Below, piece by piece: positions 38,978 to 46,871 of a stretch of DNA of 64,000 bases. Source of the stretch: Anaerolineales bacterium (lineage in GTDB: Bacteria; Chloroflexota; Anaerolineae; Anaerolineales; Villigracilaceae); NCBI GenBank assembly GCA_030583905.1, contig CP129481.1, positions 2,046,001-2,110,000 on the forward strand, in the 5' to 3' direction. The notes under the pieces are model-generated. The model ran no database searches. It had not been told where the DNA came from and saw only the letters and a program-made list of their open reading frames with translations. Within the stretch, counting starts at the first letter, position 1, and each line of letters begins with the position of its first letter. The position numbers and the translations under genes were made by a program.

Positions 38978-40282
38978 CTATTTCATCCAACCAACGGGTC
39001 TTGCGCCCTCAGCAATTTGTGTAATGGCATGATTCTTAAGATCGAACAAGTAAGTATTGCTTGTAAAGTCTTGATAGTTTTCAACCAGCAGATATTGACT
39101 GTCTGGTGACCAAATGGGAGGAGCAGCATTGACCTGATAGTAAGAATAACCAAGGGTATTGTGCTCAGCCATTCGATATGGAAATGGATTAACTTCGTTA
39201 CAATACAAATCGACTGTTAATGTTTCCGTATCCAGTACTGCAAGTCTGGCAATCTCAATAGGTACGTTAGTAGATAACCAGAAAGCTACATGGCGACCAT
39301 TCGGCGACCACACAGGGAGATTAAGTATGTTGTGTTCAAAATGCTCTTTGAAAAAGGTAGAACGAGTTACCTCACCGTCTGGTTTGGCAAGAAATATTTC
39401 TTCATGACCAACATCTGTCGACGTAGACCTATTATCTACAACGATTAGTAATTTACTACCTTGTGATGCCCATCTTGGCCATTTGCTCACCCCTGTAATG
39501 CTTGCGATTTCTTTTTTGTTATCTACATCCCAAACAACAGATGTGATTTCATTCCCGTTACGTTCAGGATAGACGACAAGAGACGCAGTAGGATCAAAGA
39601 TTGTCAATGCTCCCCAAACGACAAGCGTTTCACGGGAATATAAGTTTGGGAAATTGGCGGGCAAGACCTGTTGCTCTCCGTTCGCCGGATTTACAGCAAC
39701 CAGTTCATTTTTGTCTTTTTGTAACCTGGTTTGTCTGATCAGCAACGTATCATTATTCAACCAATCAAATAAATTCCAATCATCCGGAAGCGCAAATTTA
39801 CCGGTTTCTTCTCCATGATAGTCCAACACAATTACATCGGACGACATAGATAAGGTTTTGCCCTCTGTAAAAGCTAACTTTCCTTTGTCGGGCGATACAA
39901 CATAATAGTAATATATCTGATGCTCTGGAAGTTGATGTACTGTTTTTTTGCCTAATTGAGTATCCCAAAACAATAAAACTGAGTTTTCATAGTCATCAGA
40001 GTTGAAATCTTTGTCACTCAGTGAAATTTTATCTCCACCCAAGACTAGAGTTCCTGTTAAGTCAGATAGCGAGCTTGCATCGTGACTAATTTCAGGACAA
40101 AAGGAATGAATTGTGAAACCGCGTTCTGCCTCAGAAGTAGGTGTAGTTGTAGGCGGTTTTGAAGGTCGTGAAGTTGGTGAGATCCCAAGGGTAGGCGAAC
40201 TGACGGGTGCAATGACATGTGGTGCGCACCCCGACAAGAGTACCAAAATAACTATCTGGAGCAAGATCTTCTGTCGCTTCAA
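38978..40282 (-). CDS. Cassette C: TolB-like beta-propeller lipoprotein
   Basis: The 434-residue product has a lipoprotein signal with lipobox 'LLSGC' (Cys about residue 19) and a Pro/Ser/Thr-rich linker (about 25-55). A propeller-like region follows with 'VVSPDKGKLAFTEGKTL', 'WPRWASQGSKLLIV', 'LPVWSPNGRHVAFWLS' and 'PPIWSPDSQYLLVEN', resembling TolB-type blades. It is probably a surface lipoprotein binding an unknown partner. It is AT-rich, on the same strand as the other two cassette genes, and preceded by the same conserved repeat. Confidence 0.75.
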   Translation of the reverse strand: MKRQKILLQIVILVLLSGCAPHVIAPVSSPTLGISPTSRPSKPPTTTPTSEAERGFTIHSFCPEISHDASSLSDLTGTLVLGGDKISLSDKDFNSDDYENSVLLFWDTQLGKKTVHQLPEHQIYYYYVVSPDKGKLAFTEGKTLSMSSDVIVLDYHGEETGKFALPDDWNLFDWLNNDTLLIRQTRLQKDKNELVAVNPANGEQQVLPANFPNLYSRETLVVWGALTIFDPTASLVVYPERNGNEITSVVWDVDNKKEIASITGVSKWPRWASQGSKLLIVVDNRSTSTDVGHEEIFLAKPDGEVTRSTFFKEHFEHNILNLPVWSPNGRHVAFWLSTNVPIEIARLAVLDTETLTVDLYCNEVNPFPYRMAEHNTLGYSYYQVNAAPPIWSPDSQYLLVENYQDFTSNTYLFDLKNHAITQIAEGARPVGWMK

Positions 40283-40343
40283 CGTAGTTCACTTCCTAGA
40301 CTTCCTAGCTTTTCCTATTCTAATTCACAATCATGGTCATTAG

Positions 40344-40512
40344 CCGCCCAACGAGACTGTCGAAAAACTGTTTTTTTCGAGAGTTCGTCCTGCCTGAGGA
40401 CCCGTGTCTCGGGTCGTACGGATATTTTACCCCGTCCGGGGTCAGCGGATCGTCCCGAAAGCGTGGATCTTGGCGATATTGTGAACCAGAGCGAACAGCG
40501 TCCATTGCACCC
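40344..40512. repeat. Cassette C 5' junction: attC-like core plus IS-end remnant
   Basis: GCCGCCCAAC is followed by GAGACTGTCGAAAAACTG and the same block as at 36960. On the minus strand it includes 'VQWTLFALVHNIAKIHAFGTIR' and a stop, the best-preserved copy of the transposase-like C-terminus. Confidence 0.7.
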
Positions 40513-40878
40513 ACAAAGAAGGGGACATCATTTTATACAAGAGAAACATGGGTGCAATGGGGACAGTATACTCCGAAGTGGCAAGCACGCAAGCCGTACA
40601 AAGCAGTGGAGAGTGTCTTGTACACTCCCGAGGTGCACCGTGGTTTACGGTCAAATTGATTTACCTACTGGCGGCGAAGTGGGCGACCCCGATGGGAAAG
40701 CTGATCCCTGTAAATGACCGGGTTCTGTCCATTGACAACAAGGAGCGGAAGATGAAGCAAAAGAGGAGAAAGCGGACGAAAGGGCAGGAGGAGGCGCGAC
40801 CCATGGTTCTTGACCATCGTTGACGGGTCGCCCTCGCGCAATTTATAAAGTACACTTTGGGGAGGAAAGGAGTTTTCC
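40513..40878. other. Gene-free region upstream of the LLM oxidoreductase
   Basis: No convincing gene is seen. An open frame at 40548-40823 has a Lys/Arg-rich end and no recognisable family. A nested palindrome (GGCG..ACCC facing GGGTCGCC, with ATGGT/ACCAT inside) spans about 40795-40833, just before a promoter-like sequence. Confidence 0.5.
40820..40849 (+). promoter_or_regulatory. Candidate promoter of the LLM oxidoreductase gene
   Basis: TTGACG at 40820-40825 and TATAAA at 40844-40849 with an 18-base spacer; the gene starts 29 bases further on after GGAAAGGAG. Confidence 0.55.
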
Positions 40879-41793
40879 ATGCTTGAAATCGCCGTCATGA
40901 TCGAAGGACAGAACGGGTTGAACTGGACGCGCTGGCAGGACATCGTCCGTCTTGTGGAGGATGCGGGCTTCGTCGGCTTGTACCGCTCCGACCACTTCAC
41001 CAACATGAATCCGCCCGATAAAGACTCGCTCGAGTTGTGGGTCTCGCTGACCTGGCTGGCGTGCAACACAGAGCGCATCGAATTCGGTCCGCTGGTCACG
41101 CCGTTTTCGTTTCGACACCCCGCGCACACCGCCCGCATGGCGTCCGCCGTGGACGATCTCTCGGGCGGGCGGCTCACGCTCGGTCTCGGTGCGGGCTGGC
41201 AGGAGCGCGAGCATCATTTGTACGACTTTGACCTGCTGGATGTGAGATCGCGCATGGAGCGTTTTGAAGAAGGCTTGCAGGTCGTCACTCAATTATTGAA
41301 AAGTGACTCGCCCGTTTCTTTCGACGGGACCTATTACCATATCCGCGAAGCGACCCTGCTTCCGCGCCCGCTTCGACCTGGCGGACCCCGCATCCTGATC
41401 GGCGGGAATGGAAAGAATCGAACGCTGAAACTTGCCGCCCGCTACGCCGACGAATGGAACATCATCTTCGCCCCGCCTGCGACGGTCAGGGAATTGAACG
41501 CGTTCATGGATGAAGCCTTGAACGCCGAGAACCGCACCTCCGAATCTATGCGCCGTTCGATGATGACCGGCTGTATCTTCGGTCACACCGAATCCGCGCT
41601 CCGGCAGAAACTCGATGCCATTGGACAATCCGTTGAGCAATTGGATCGTCGGGGGATCATATATGGCGATGCAAGTAACGTCAAAGAACAGTTGCAAAAA
41701 CTCGAAGAAAGCGGACTCCAGCGCATCATGCTCCAATGGCTGGACTTGGATGACCTCGCAGGCTTGGAAGCGCTGGCGAAAGCTGTTCTTTAA
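40879..41793 (+). CDS. LLM-class (luciferase-like) flavin/F420-dependent oxidoreductase
   Basis: The 304-residue protein has the TIM-barrel pattern of the bacterial luciferase-like superfamily: 'GFVGLYRSDHF', 'LGPLVTPFSFRHPAHTARMASAVDDLSGGRLTLGLGAGW' (in segments) and 'PRILIGGNGKNRTLKLAARYADEWN'. Such enzymes use FMN or coenzyme F420; the 'GAGWQEREHHLYDF' style favours F420-type members, but the cofactor and substrate are not certain. A good ribosome-binding site (GGAAAGGAG) precedes the start. Its stop codon abuts a partial interspersed repeat. Confidence 0.87.
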   Translation: MLEIAVMIEGQNGLNWTRWQDIVRLVEDAGFVGLYRSDHFTNMNPPDKDSLELWVSLTWLACNTERIEFGPLVTPFSFRHPAHTARMASAVDDLSGGRLTLGLGAGWQEREHHLYDFDLLDVRSRMERFEEGLQVVTQLLKSDSPVSFDGTYYHIREATLLPRPLRPGGPRILIGGNGKNRTLKLAARYADEWNIIFAPPATVRELNAFMDEALNAENRTSESMRRSMMTGCIFGHTESALRQKLDAIGQSVEQLDRRGIIYGDASNVKEQLQKLEESGLQRIMLQWLDLDDLAGLEALAKAVL

Positions 41794-41837
41794 TGTCATT
41801 GCGAGCGGTGCTTTCAGCGTTGCGAAGCCATCTCCTC
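41794..41837. repeat. TGTCATTGCGAGC interspersed repeat (partial copy)
   Basis: This begins TGTCATTGCGAG and contains GCGAAGCCATCTCCTC, matching the complete copy at 23147-23220 but lacking the second half. It lies between two convergent genes and encodes the last residues of the glycosyltransferase on the minus strand. Confidence 0.75.
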
Positions 41838-42911
41838 GAAGCAAACCTGAAACTCCCTTCGAAATCTTCCCCTCGAAAAGCGAGCCGCATTTTCTCGTGC
41901 AGCTTTGCGGTTTAATTTCATCCACTCAAATCTGCGAACTGCATCCACCAACCCCTCCGCGGTTTGCTCATAAAATAACAACCCTGTCTCCCCATCCCGC
42001 ACGATCTCTGCCGCGCCGCCCTTCCCATAAGCAATGACCGGGCATCCCGCCGCCTGCGCCTCGACCATTGCAATGCCGAAATCCTCAGTTGCCATGTAGA
42101 CAAAGGCTTTGGCGCGGCTGAGCAGGTCAGTAACCACATTGTCGGGTTGATGCCCAAATAATTTGATATTCTCCTTCGCCAGTGTTTGCAGGCGCGGCAT
42201 TTCAGGTCCATCGCCGATGATGATGAGCGGGAGTTTTAACTCGTTGAACGCTTTGACGATCTCCGCTGTCCTTTTGTACGGAACCAGCCGCGAAACATGG
42301 ATGTAAAAATCATCGCGTTTGTTCGCTGGTGAAAACCGCTCCACATCCACGGGCGGATAAATGACGTGCGAGTCCCGTCCCCATGCCTGTTGGACCTTCC
42401 CCGCTGTCCATTGCGAGATGGCAAGCAATGAATCCGCCCGGGCGGCGGAAAATCTGTCCCAACGGCGGAGCAGGCTCAAGGTCAGGCGTGCGGCGGAGCC
42501 GAGGACTGGTTTGTCCAGATGGTGCAGGTGCAGGTAGTCATCCTGCAAATGCCAGGCATAACGCATCGGCGTGCAGACGTAGGAAATGTGAACCTGATCC
42601 TTGTGCGTCTTGACCCCGTGCGCGACCGCATGGGAAATGGATAGGACAACATCATAACTTTGGATATTTAAGCTTTCGATGGCAAGCGGCATGATGGGGA
42701 GCAGTCCGCGATAGAGATTCTCGACGCGCGGGATATGTTGCAGGAAGGATGTTTTGACACTGCGTCCTTCAAGCGGCGTGCCTGTTAGATTTGATCCGTT
42801 GTGTATTAAGGAATGTAGTTGTGCCCGCGGATACAAGCCAAGGATTTCAGCGAGCAATCTCTCTCCCCCGCCATAGATGTTCAACCATTCGTAGACGATT
42901 GCCAGTTTCAT
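41814..42911 (-). CDS. Glycosyltransferase family 4
   Basis: The 365-residue protein has a GT-B fold. The N-terminal domain begins 'MKLAIVYEWLNIYGGGERLLAEI', and the C-terminal domain has 'HVSRLVPYKRTAEIVKAF', 'LIIIGDGPEM' and the nucleotide-sugar motif 'EDFGIAMVEAQAAGCPVIAYGKGG'. It probably transfers a hexose from a nucleotide sugar during surface-glycan assembly. The last seven residues ('EEMASQR') and the stop codon are encoded inside an interspersed repeat. Its start overlaps the upstream glycosyltransferase stop by 4 bases. Confidence 0.9.
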   Translation of the reverse strand: MKLAIVYEWLNIYGGGERLLAEILGLYPRAQLHSLIHNGSNLTGTPLEGRSVKTSFLQHIPRVENLYRGLLPIMPLAIESLNIQSYDVVLSISHAVAHGVKTHKDQVHISYVCTPMRYAWHLQDDYLHLHHLDKPVLGSAARLTLSLLRRWDRFSAARADSLLAISQWTAGKVQQAWGRDSHVIYPPVDVERFSPANKRDDFYIHVSRLVPYKRTAEIVKAFNELKLPLIIIGDGPEMPRLQTLAKENIKLFGHQPDNVVTDLLSRAKAFVYMATEDFGIAMVEAQAAGCPVIAYGKGGAAEIVRDGETGLLFYEQTAEGLVDAVRRFEWMKLNRKAARENAARFSRGRFRREFQVCFEEMASQR

Positions 42912-43978
42912 GCCATGCGCTCAAGAACGGCGAGTGTGTTCGCCGCGGTTTTATCCCAGGTACGTTCTTTGGTTGTTTTCAAACCCTGTTCACGCATTGT
43001 TGCAGCAAGCCGTTTGTCTTCGATGATCCTTTGCATGGTTTCAGCGATTTCGTTCGGCTTCCGCGGGTTGACGAACAGCACTGCGCCTTCGAATATCTCA
43101 CGGAAAACCGGTATATCGGATACGATGACTGGCGCGCCGCATGCCATTGCCTCCAGAATGGGCAGACCGAAGCCTTCATAAAGGGATGGGAAAACGAGCG
43201 CGGCTGCGCCTGAATACAGGGCGGGCAAATCTTGATCGGTAACGTAGGTCACGCGTTGGCGGTCGGGCAGCGGCGCTGTAGACGCCGCGTATTGAGACTC
43301 GGCGTGACGGATTAAATGACCATGATTTGTCGCGTTGAAAACGTGACCTGCGGATTCTGTCCCTGCAACGAACAACTCGTATTCATTCAAATCCGCAAAT
43401 TCCCAAGCCTGAAGCAATGCCTGTAAATTTTTTCTCGGTTCCATTGTCCCAACAAAAAGGAAATACGGTTTCCGCAATCCATATTTCTCTTGTACGGCTT
43501 CAATGGATCTTCGTGACTGCGGTAGAAATGGATTCCCAACCCCAAGATGAATGACGTGAAGTTTCTCGGCAGGGATGCCCAGATGGAGTTTCAGCCTATT
43601 GCGCGAAAAGGCGGCATCCGTAATGATCGCCTTGGCGCGTTTCGCCAGTATTTTCCATGAGAGTCTAGTCCATGCCGCATAGGCGGGGCGAAACCATTCC
43701 GGGTGGTCGAACACGCTGGCATCGTGGAGGGTGATAGCCTGTCTTGTGACACCCCATGCGCTTGTATTCGCGGGCGACCATAGAATTTCATCCTTGAAAA
43801 CCAAATGCGGCAGGATGAACTGCTCCCAAAGATGACCTGAAAATTGTCCCAGCGGCTTTTGAGGAGACACGAACCGTTTACGGGTTTGCAGTCTTTTTGA
43901 GACCTCGTGTGCATAACGCTCCACGCCGGTGATGCGCCTGTGTCGAAATCGACCGTTGATCGCAATACTTAAAGACAT
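42908..43978 (-). CDS. Glycosyltransferase family 4
   Basis: The 356-residue protein is a second GT-B glycosyltransferase with 'ITGVERYAHEVSKRL' near the N-terminus, 'YFLFVGTMEPRKNLQALLQAW' and 'FPSLYEGFGLPILEAMACGAPVIVSD', typical of mannosyl/rhamnosyltransferase-like GT4 enzymes. It overlaps the next gene by 4 bases and is divergent from the Wzy-like gene, sharing a 45-base intergenic region with a palindromic ATTATAAT that could serve as -10 on both strands. Confidence 0.9.
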   Translation of the reverse strand: MSLSIAINGRFRHRRITGVERYAHEVSKRLQTRKRFVSPQKPLGQFSGHLWEQFILPHLVFKDEILWSPANTSAWGVTRQAITLHDASVFDHPEWFRPAYAAWTRLSWKILAKRAKAIITDAAFSRNRLKLHLGIPAEKLHVIHLGVGNPFLPQSRRSIEAVQEKYGLRKPYFLFVGTMEPRKNLQALLQAWEFADLNEYELFVAGTESAGHVFNATNHGHLIRHAESQYAASTAPLPDRQRVTYVTDQDLPALYSGAAALVFPSLYEGFGLPILEAMACGAPVIVSDIPVFREIFEGAVLFVNPRKPNEIAETMQRIIEDKRLAATMREQGLKTTKERTWDKTAANTLAVLERMA

Positions 43979-43983
43979 TCACG

Positions 43984-43991
43984 GATTATAA
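43984..43991. promoter_or_regulatory. Shared palindromic -10 between divergent glycan genes
   Basis: ATTATAAT contains TATAAT on both strands in the 45-base gap between the GT4 and Wzy-like genes. The -35 elements are not clear. Confidence 0.35.
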
Positions 43992-44023
43992 TTAGAAATA
44001 AGATTATTCCGGTCTGATTTTAA

Positions 44024-45355
44024 ATGTCACCATCCTTGCAGGATCGCATATCGCATTACTTTGTCATTGCAGCGCGTTTGGCTTTCATGCTGACGATCGT
44101 GTTGTTCCCTCTGCGCTGGCGCGTGGAGTTGTGGCAGCGCCCGTTCTTTCCCGTCTATTCCGATTACACCGATTTTTTATTTTTTGCGGCTGACCTTACC
44201 CTGTTATATATGCTTGTTCTTTGGGGATGTTCGCTGCTGATACTGCCGCGCAGATTGAAGGCAGGTTCATTGCTGCTCAGTCTCTGCCTTGCCGGCTTGA
44301 CCGTCGCAGGATGGGCATCCATCCTTGTAAGTGTGGATGCGACGCTTTCCGGTTATCACGCTGTTCGGTTTGTCCTGCTGCTCCTTTTTTATTTCTTTAT
44401 CGTCAACGAAATTCATTCCCCTGTTTGGGTGATTGTCCCTGGCGCGCTTCAAATTATCATTCAATCCATGGTTGCCATGGGACAGTCCTTTGCCCAATCG
44501 TCTCTGGGATTACAGTCCCTGGGCGAGCACATGCTAGAACCGGCACGATCTGGTGTGAGCGTTGTCATCGGGGACGGATTTCGCTTCTTGCGCGCCTATG
44601 GCTTGAGCGATCACCCGAACATTCTCGGCGGCTGTATCGCTTTCGGACTCGTCCTTTTGCTGGCTGCAGCCCTGTACGGAAAGGGGCGTCAGCCCGTGCT
44701 GGCTTCAAGCGTGTTTCTTGTGGCGTTCCCTGCGCTGGTGATGACGTTCTCCCGGTCGGCGTGGTTAAGCCTGATGGTGGCTGGCAGTTTCATGGTCGTG
44801 TGCGAAGCGTCTGCTCGAAGATGGGATTCGGTCAAGCGTGTGGTCCTGCTGGGAGTGTTGAGTCTGCTCGTGGCTGTGCCGTTCCTGATAAAGAATAATT
44901 CGGTCTTTCAAAAGCGGGTCAATTCAGGGAATGTCTCGCGGGATGCGCCGATGATCGAGCGCACGATGTTGATCGATGCGGGGAACATCTTGTTCGTGGA
45001 ACATTCTGCGATCGGCGTTGGACTTGGCGCTTCGCCGCTGGCGATGAAGGAACGCTTTGAAGAGTTCCCGCTGGATTTTCAGCCGCCGCATTATGCGATC
45101 CTGAACGCGGCGATGGAAACCGGTGTGTTCGGCGGTGTGTTTTATTTGTTGCTGCTGGTTGTGCCTGTGATCGCATTCCTTGCGCGTTGGAGAGTGTATC
45201 TTCATCAGCCCCTGATATTGGGTTCGTTTGCCTTGCTGATCGCATTGACAGTGGTCGGCTTGTTCGATTATTACACATGGATGTATATGCCGGGACGGTT
45301 GTGGCAATGGCTGGGGTGGGGGATGTTTTCTGCGGCATTGAGCGAGGCGGCATAG
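44024..45355 (+). CDS. O-antigen ligase/polymerase-family membrane protein (Wzy/WaaL type)
   Basis: The 443-residue protein has about eleven hydrophobic segments and a long extracytoplasmic loop in the second half. 'YGLSDHPNILGGCIAFGLVLL' and 'MTFSRSAWLSLMVAGSFMVV' match the Wzy_C/O-antigen ligase family. It would polymerise or attach glycan repeat units on the outer face of the membrane. It is the first of a run of same-strand genes, many overlapping, that extends to 59703. The flippase of the system is encoded at 55857. Confidence 0.82.
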   Translation: MSPSLQDRISHYFVIAARLAFMLTIVLFPLRWRVELWQRPFFPVYSDYTDFLFFAADLTLLYMLVLWGCSLLILPRRLKAGSLLLSLCLAGLTVAGWASILVSVDATLSGYHAVRFVLLLLFYFFIVNEIHSPVWVIVPGALQIIIQSMVAMGQSFAQSSLGLQSLGEHMLEPARSGVSVVIGDGFRFLRAYGLSDHPNILGGCIAFGLVLLLAAALYGKGRQPVLASSVFLVAFPALVMTFSRSAWLSLMVAGSFMVVCEASARRWDSVKRVVLLGVLSLLVAVPFLIKNNSVFQKRVNSGNVSRDAPMIERTMLIDAGNILFVEHSAIGVGLGASPLAMKERFEEFPLDFQPPHYAILNAAMETGVFGGVFYLLLLVVPVIAFLARWRVYLHQPLILGSFALLIALTVVGLFDYYTWMYMPGRLWQWLGWGMFSAALSEAA

Positions 45356-45356
45356 C

Positions 45357-46859
45357 ATGGGTTTATCTTCATACTTGCTGGCGCCTGTCCTCATTGTTTA
45401 TACGCTTGTCATGGCTGCCCTGGTTGTGTATATCTTTAATATGCTGTATCTCGCCTTGTTTGGCTTGGTGAAGAAGAGGCATTTGCGCGAAGATAAAGGA
45501 AAATTGTCGAAAGACCTTCCTTTCATTACGGTACAGCTTCCGATCTTCAATGAGCGCTATGTGGCGGAACGTTTATTAAGAGCCTGTGCCGCACTGGATT
45601 ATCCGCGGGACTTGTTCGAAATTCAAGCGCTGGATGATTCGACGGATGATACGGTCCAGTTGGTTGCCGGGACGGTCAGGCGCCTGCAGGCGGAGGGAGT
45701 GGATGCAGTCCATATCCATCGCAAGAACCGCGAAGGCTTTAAGGCGGGCGCGCTTGCCAATGGACTTGCCTCCGCGCGCGGGGAATTCGTTGCCATCTTC
45801 GATGCTGATTTTGTTCCGCCGCCTGATTTTCTGCGCCGCATCCTGCCGCATTTCGACCATGATCGGGTTGCGTTCGCGCAAGCCCGTTGGGGACACTTGA
45901 ACCGTGATTACTCCCTGCTTACACTGCTTCAATCCTTGTCCCTTGATGCCCACTTTGCCATCGATCAGCTTGTCCGCTCTAGAAAGGATTTTGCGTTCAA
46001 TTTCAACGGCACGGCAGGTGTCTGGCGTAAATCCGCCATTCTCGATGCGGGCGGCTGGAAGGCGGATACGCTCACCGAAGACATGGACCTATCCTATCGC
46101 GCCTTCCTGCGCGGCTGGACGGCACGATATGCCGGTGATGTGGAAGCGCCGGCTGAACTTCCGGTCAGCATCACGGCATATCGCCGCCAGCAATATCGTT
46201 GGGCGCGCGGCATCCTCGAATGCGCCGTCAAATATTTACCTGTCATCTGGCGCTCCGATTTCACATTTGGGCGAAAAGTGCATGCCACGCTGCACCTTAC
46301 GAGTTACTTACTGCACCTGTTTACCGTTGTGCTGATGTTGATCTATCCGCTGTTATTGTTGTTTGCGTCACAATATCCGCAACTTCTTGCGCCGGTCGGT
46401 CTTGGTGTGTTTATGAGCCTCTTTGCGCTTGTGCCCGCCTTTTACTTCTCTGTGGGTCAGCATGTGCTGCGCAGGCGATGGCTTCATGCGCTCCCGCTCA
46501 TTGTGCTGATGACCATGATCGCTTCAGGGATGGCGGTCAATACGGTGCGCGCCATTTTTCAGATTTTACAAAAACGCCTCATTCCATTCGAGCGAACTCC
46601 AAAGTTTGGCATCACGCGCCGCGATCAATCCTGGCGCGGCAACCGTTATCACATCGATGTCGAACCGCTCATCGTGTACGAGATTCTGCTTGGCATGTTC
46701 AATCTTTTTACTGCGTGGTATGCGTTTCGGCTCGGTTATTATCTGATGACGATGTATGCCTTTGTCTTTGCCCTCGGATTATTCTACTGTTCTGGCTTGA
46801 CCATCATCCAATCCATCTCTGCCCGCTTCGCCCGTGACCCTGAGCCTGCCTCCGTCTAA
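45357..46859 (+). CDS. Processive-type glycosyltransferase family 2 membrane protein
   Basis: The 500-residue protein has an N-terminal membrane segment and a GT2 catalytic domain with 'IQALDDSTDDT', 'FDADFVPP', 'TEDMDLSYRAFLRGW' and the 'QQYRWARG' (QxxRW) motif. Several C-terminal membrane segments follow. This layout is that of cellulose synthase-like and glucomannan synthase-like enzymes that build beta-linked polymers or a glycolipid. The gene begins one base after the Wzy-like stop codon. Confidence 0.88.
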   Translation: MGLSSYLLAPVLIVYTLVMAALVVYIFNMLYLALFGLVKKRHLREDKGKLSKDLPFITVQLPIFNERYVAERLLRACAALDYPRDLFEIQALDDSTDDTVQLVAGTVRRLQAEGVDAVHIHRKNREGFKAGALANGLASARGEFVAIFDADFVPPPDFLRRILPHFDHDRVAFAQARWGHLNRDYSLLTLLQSLSLDAHFAIDQLVRSRKDFAFNFNGTAGVWRKSAILDAGGWKADTLTEDMDLSYRAFLRGWTARYAGDVEAPAELPVSITAYRRQQYRWARGILECAVKYLPVIWRSDFTFGRKVHATLHLTSYLLHLFTVVLMLIYPLLLLFASQYPQLLAPVGLGVFMSLFALVPAFYFSVGQHVLRRRWLHALPLIVLMTMIASGMAVNTVRAIFQILQKRLIPFERTPKFGITRRDQSWRGNRYHIDVEPLIVYEILLGMFNLFTAWYAFRLGYYLMTMYAFVFALGLFYCSGLTIIQSISARFARDPEPASV

Positions 46860-46871
46860 AGAGCGTTTCTC

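Noticed and set aside
36423..40282. The three cassette genes as one functional operon
   Set aside because: Each is separated by repeats and a terminator-like hairpin, and the products are unrelated, so co-function is not supported.
40548..40823. A 91-codon open frame upstream of the LLM gene
   Set aside because: The translation has no recognisable family or ribosome-binding site and overlaps repeat-derived and palindromic DNA.
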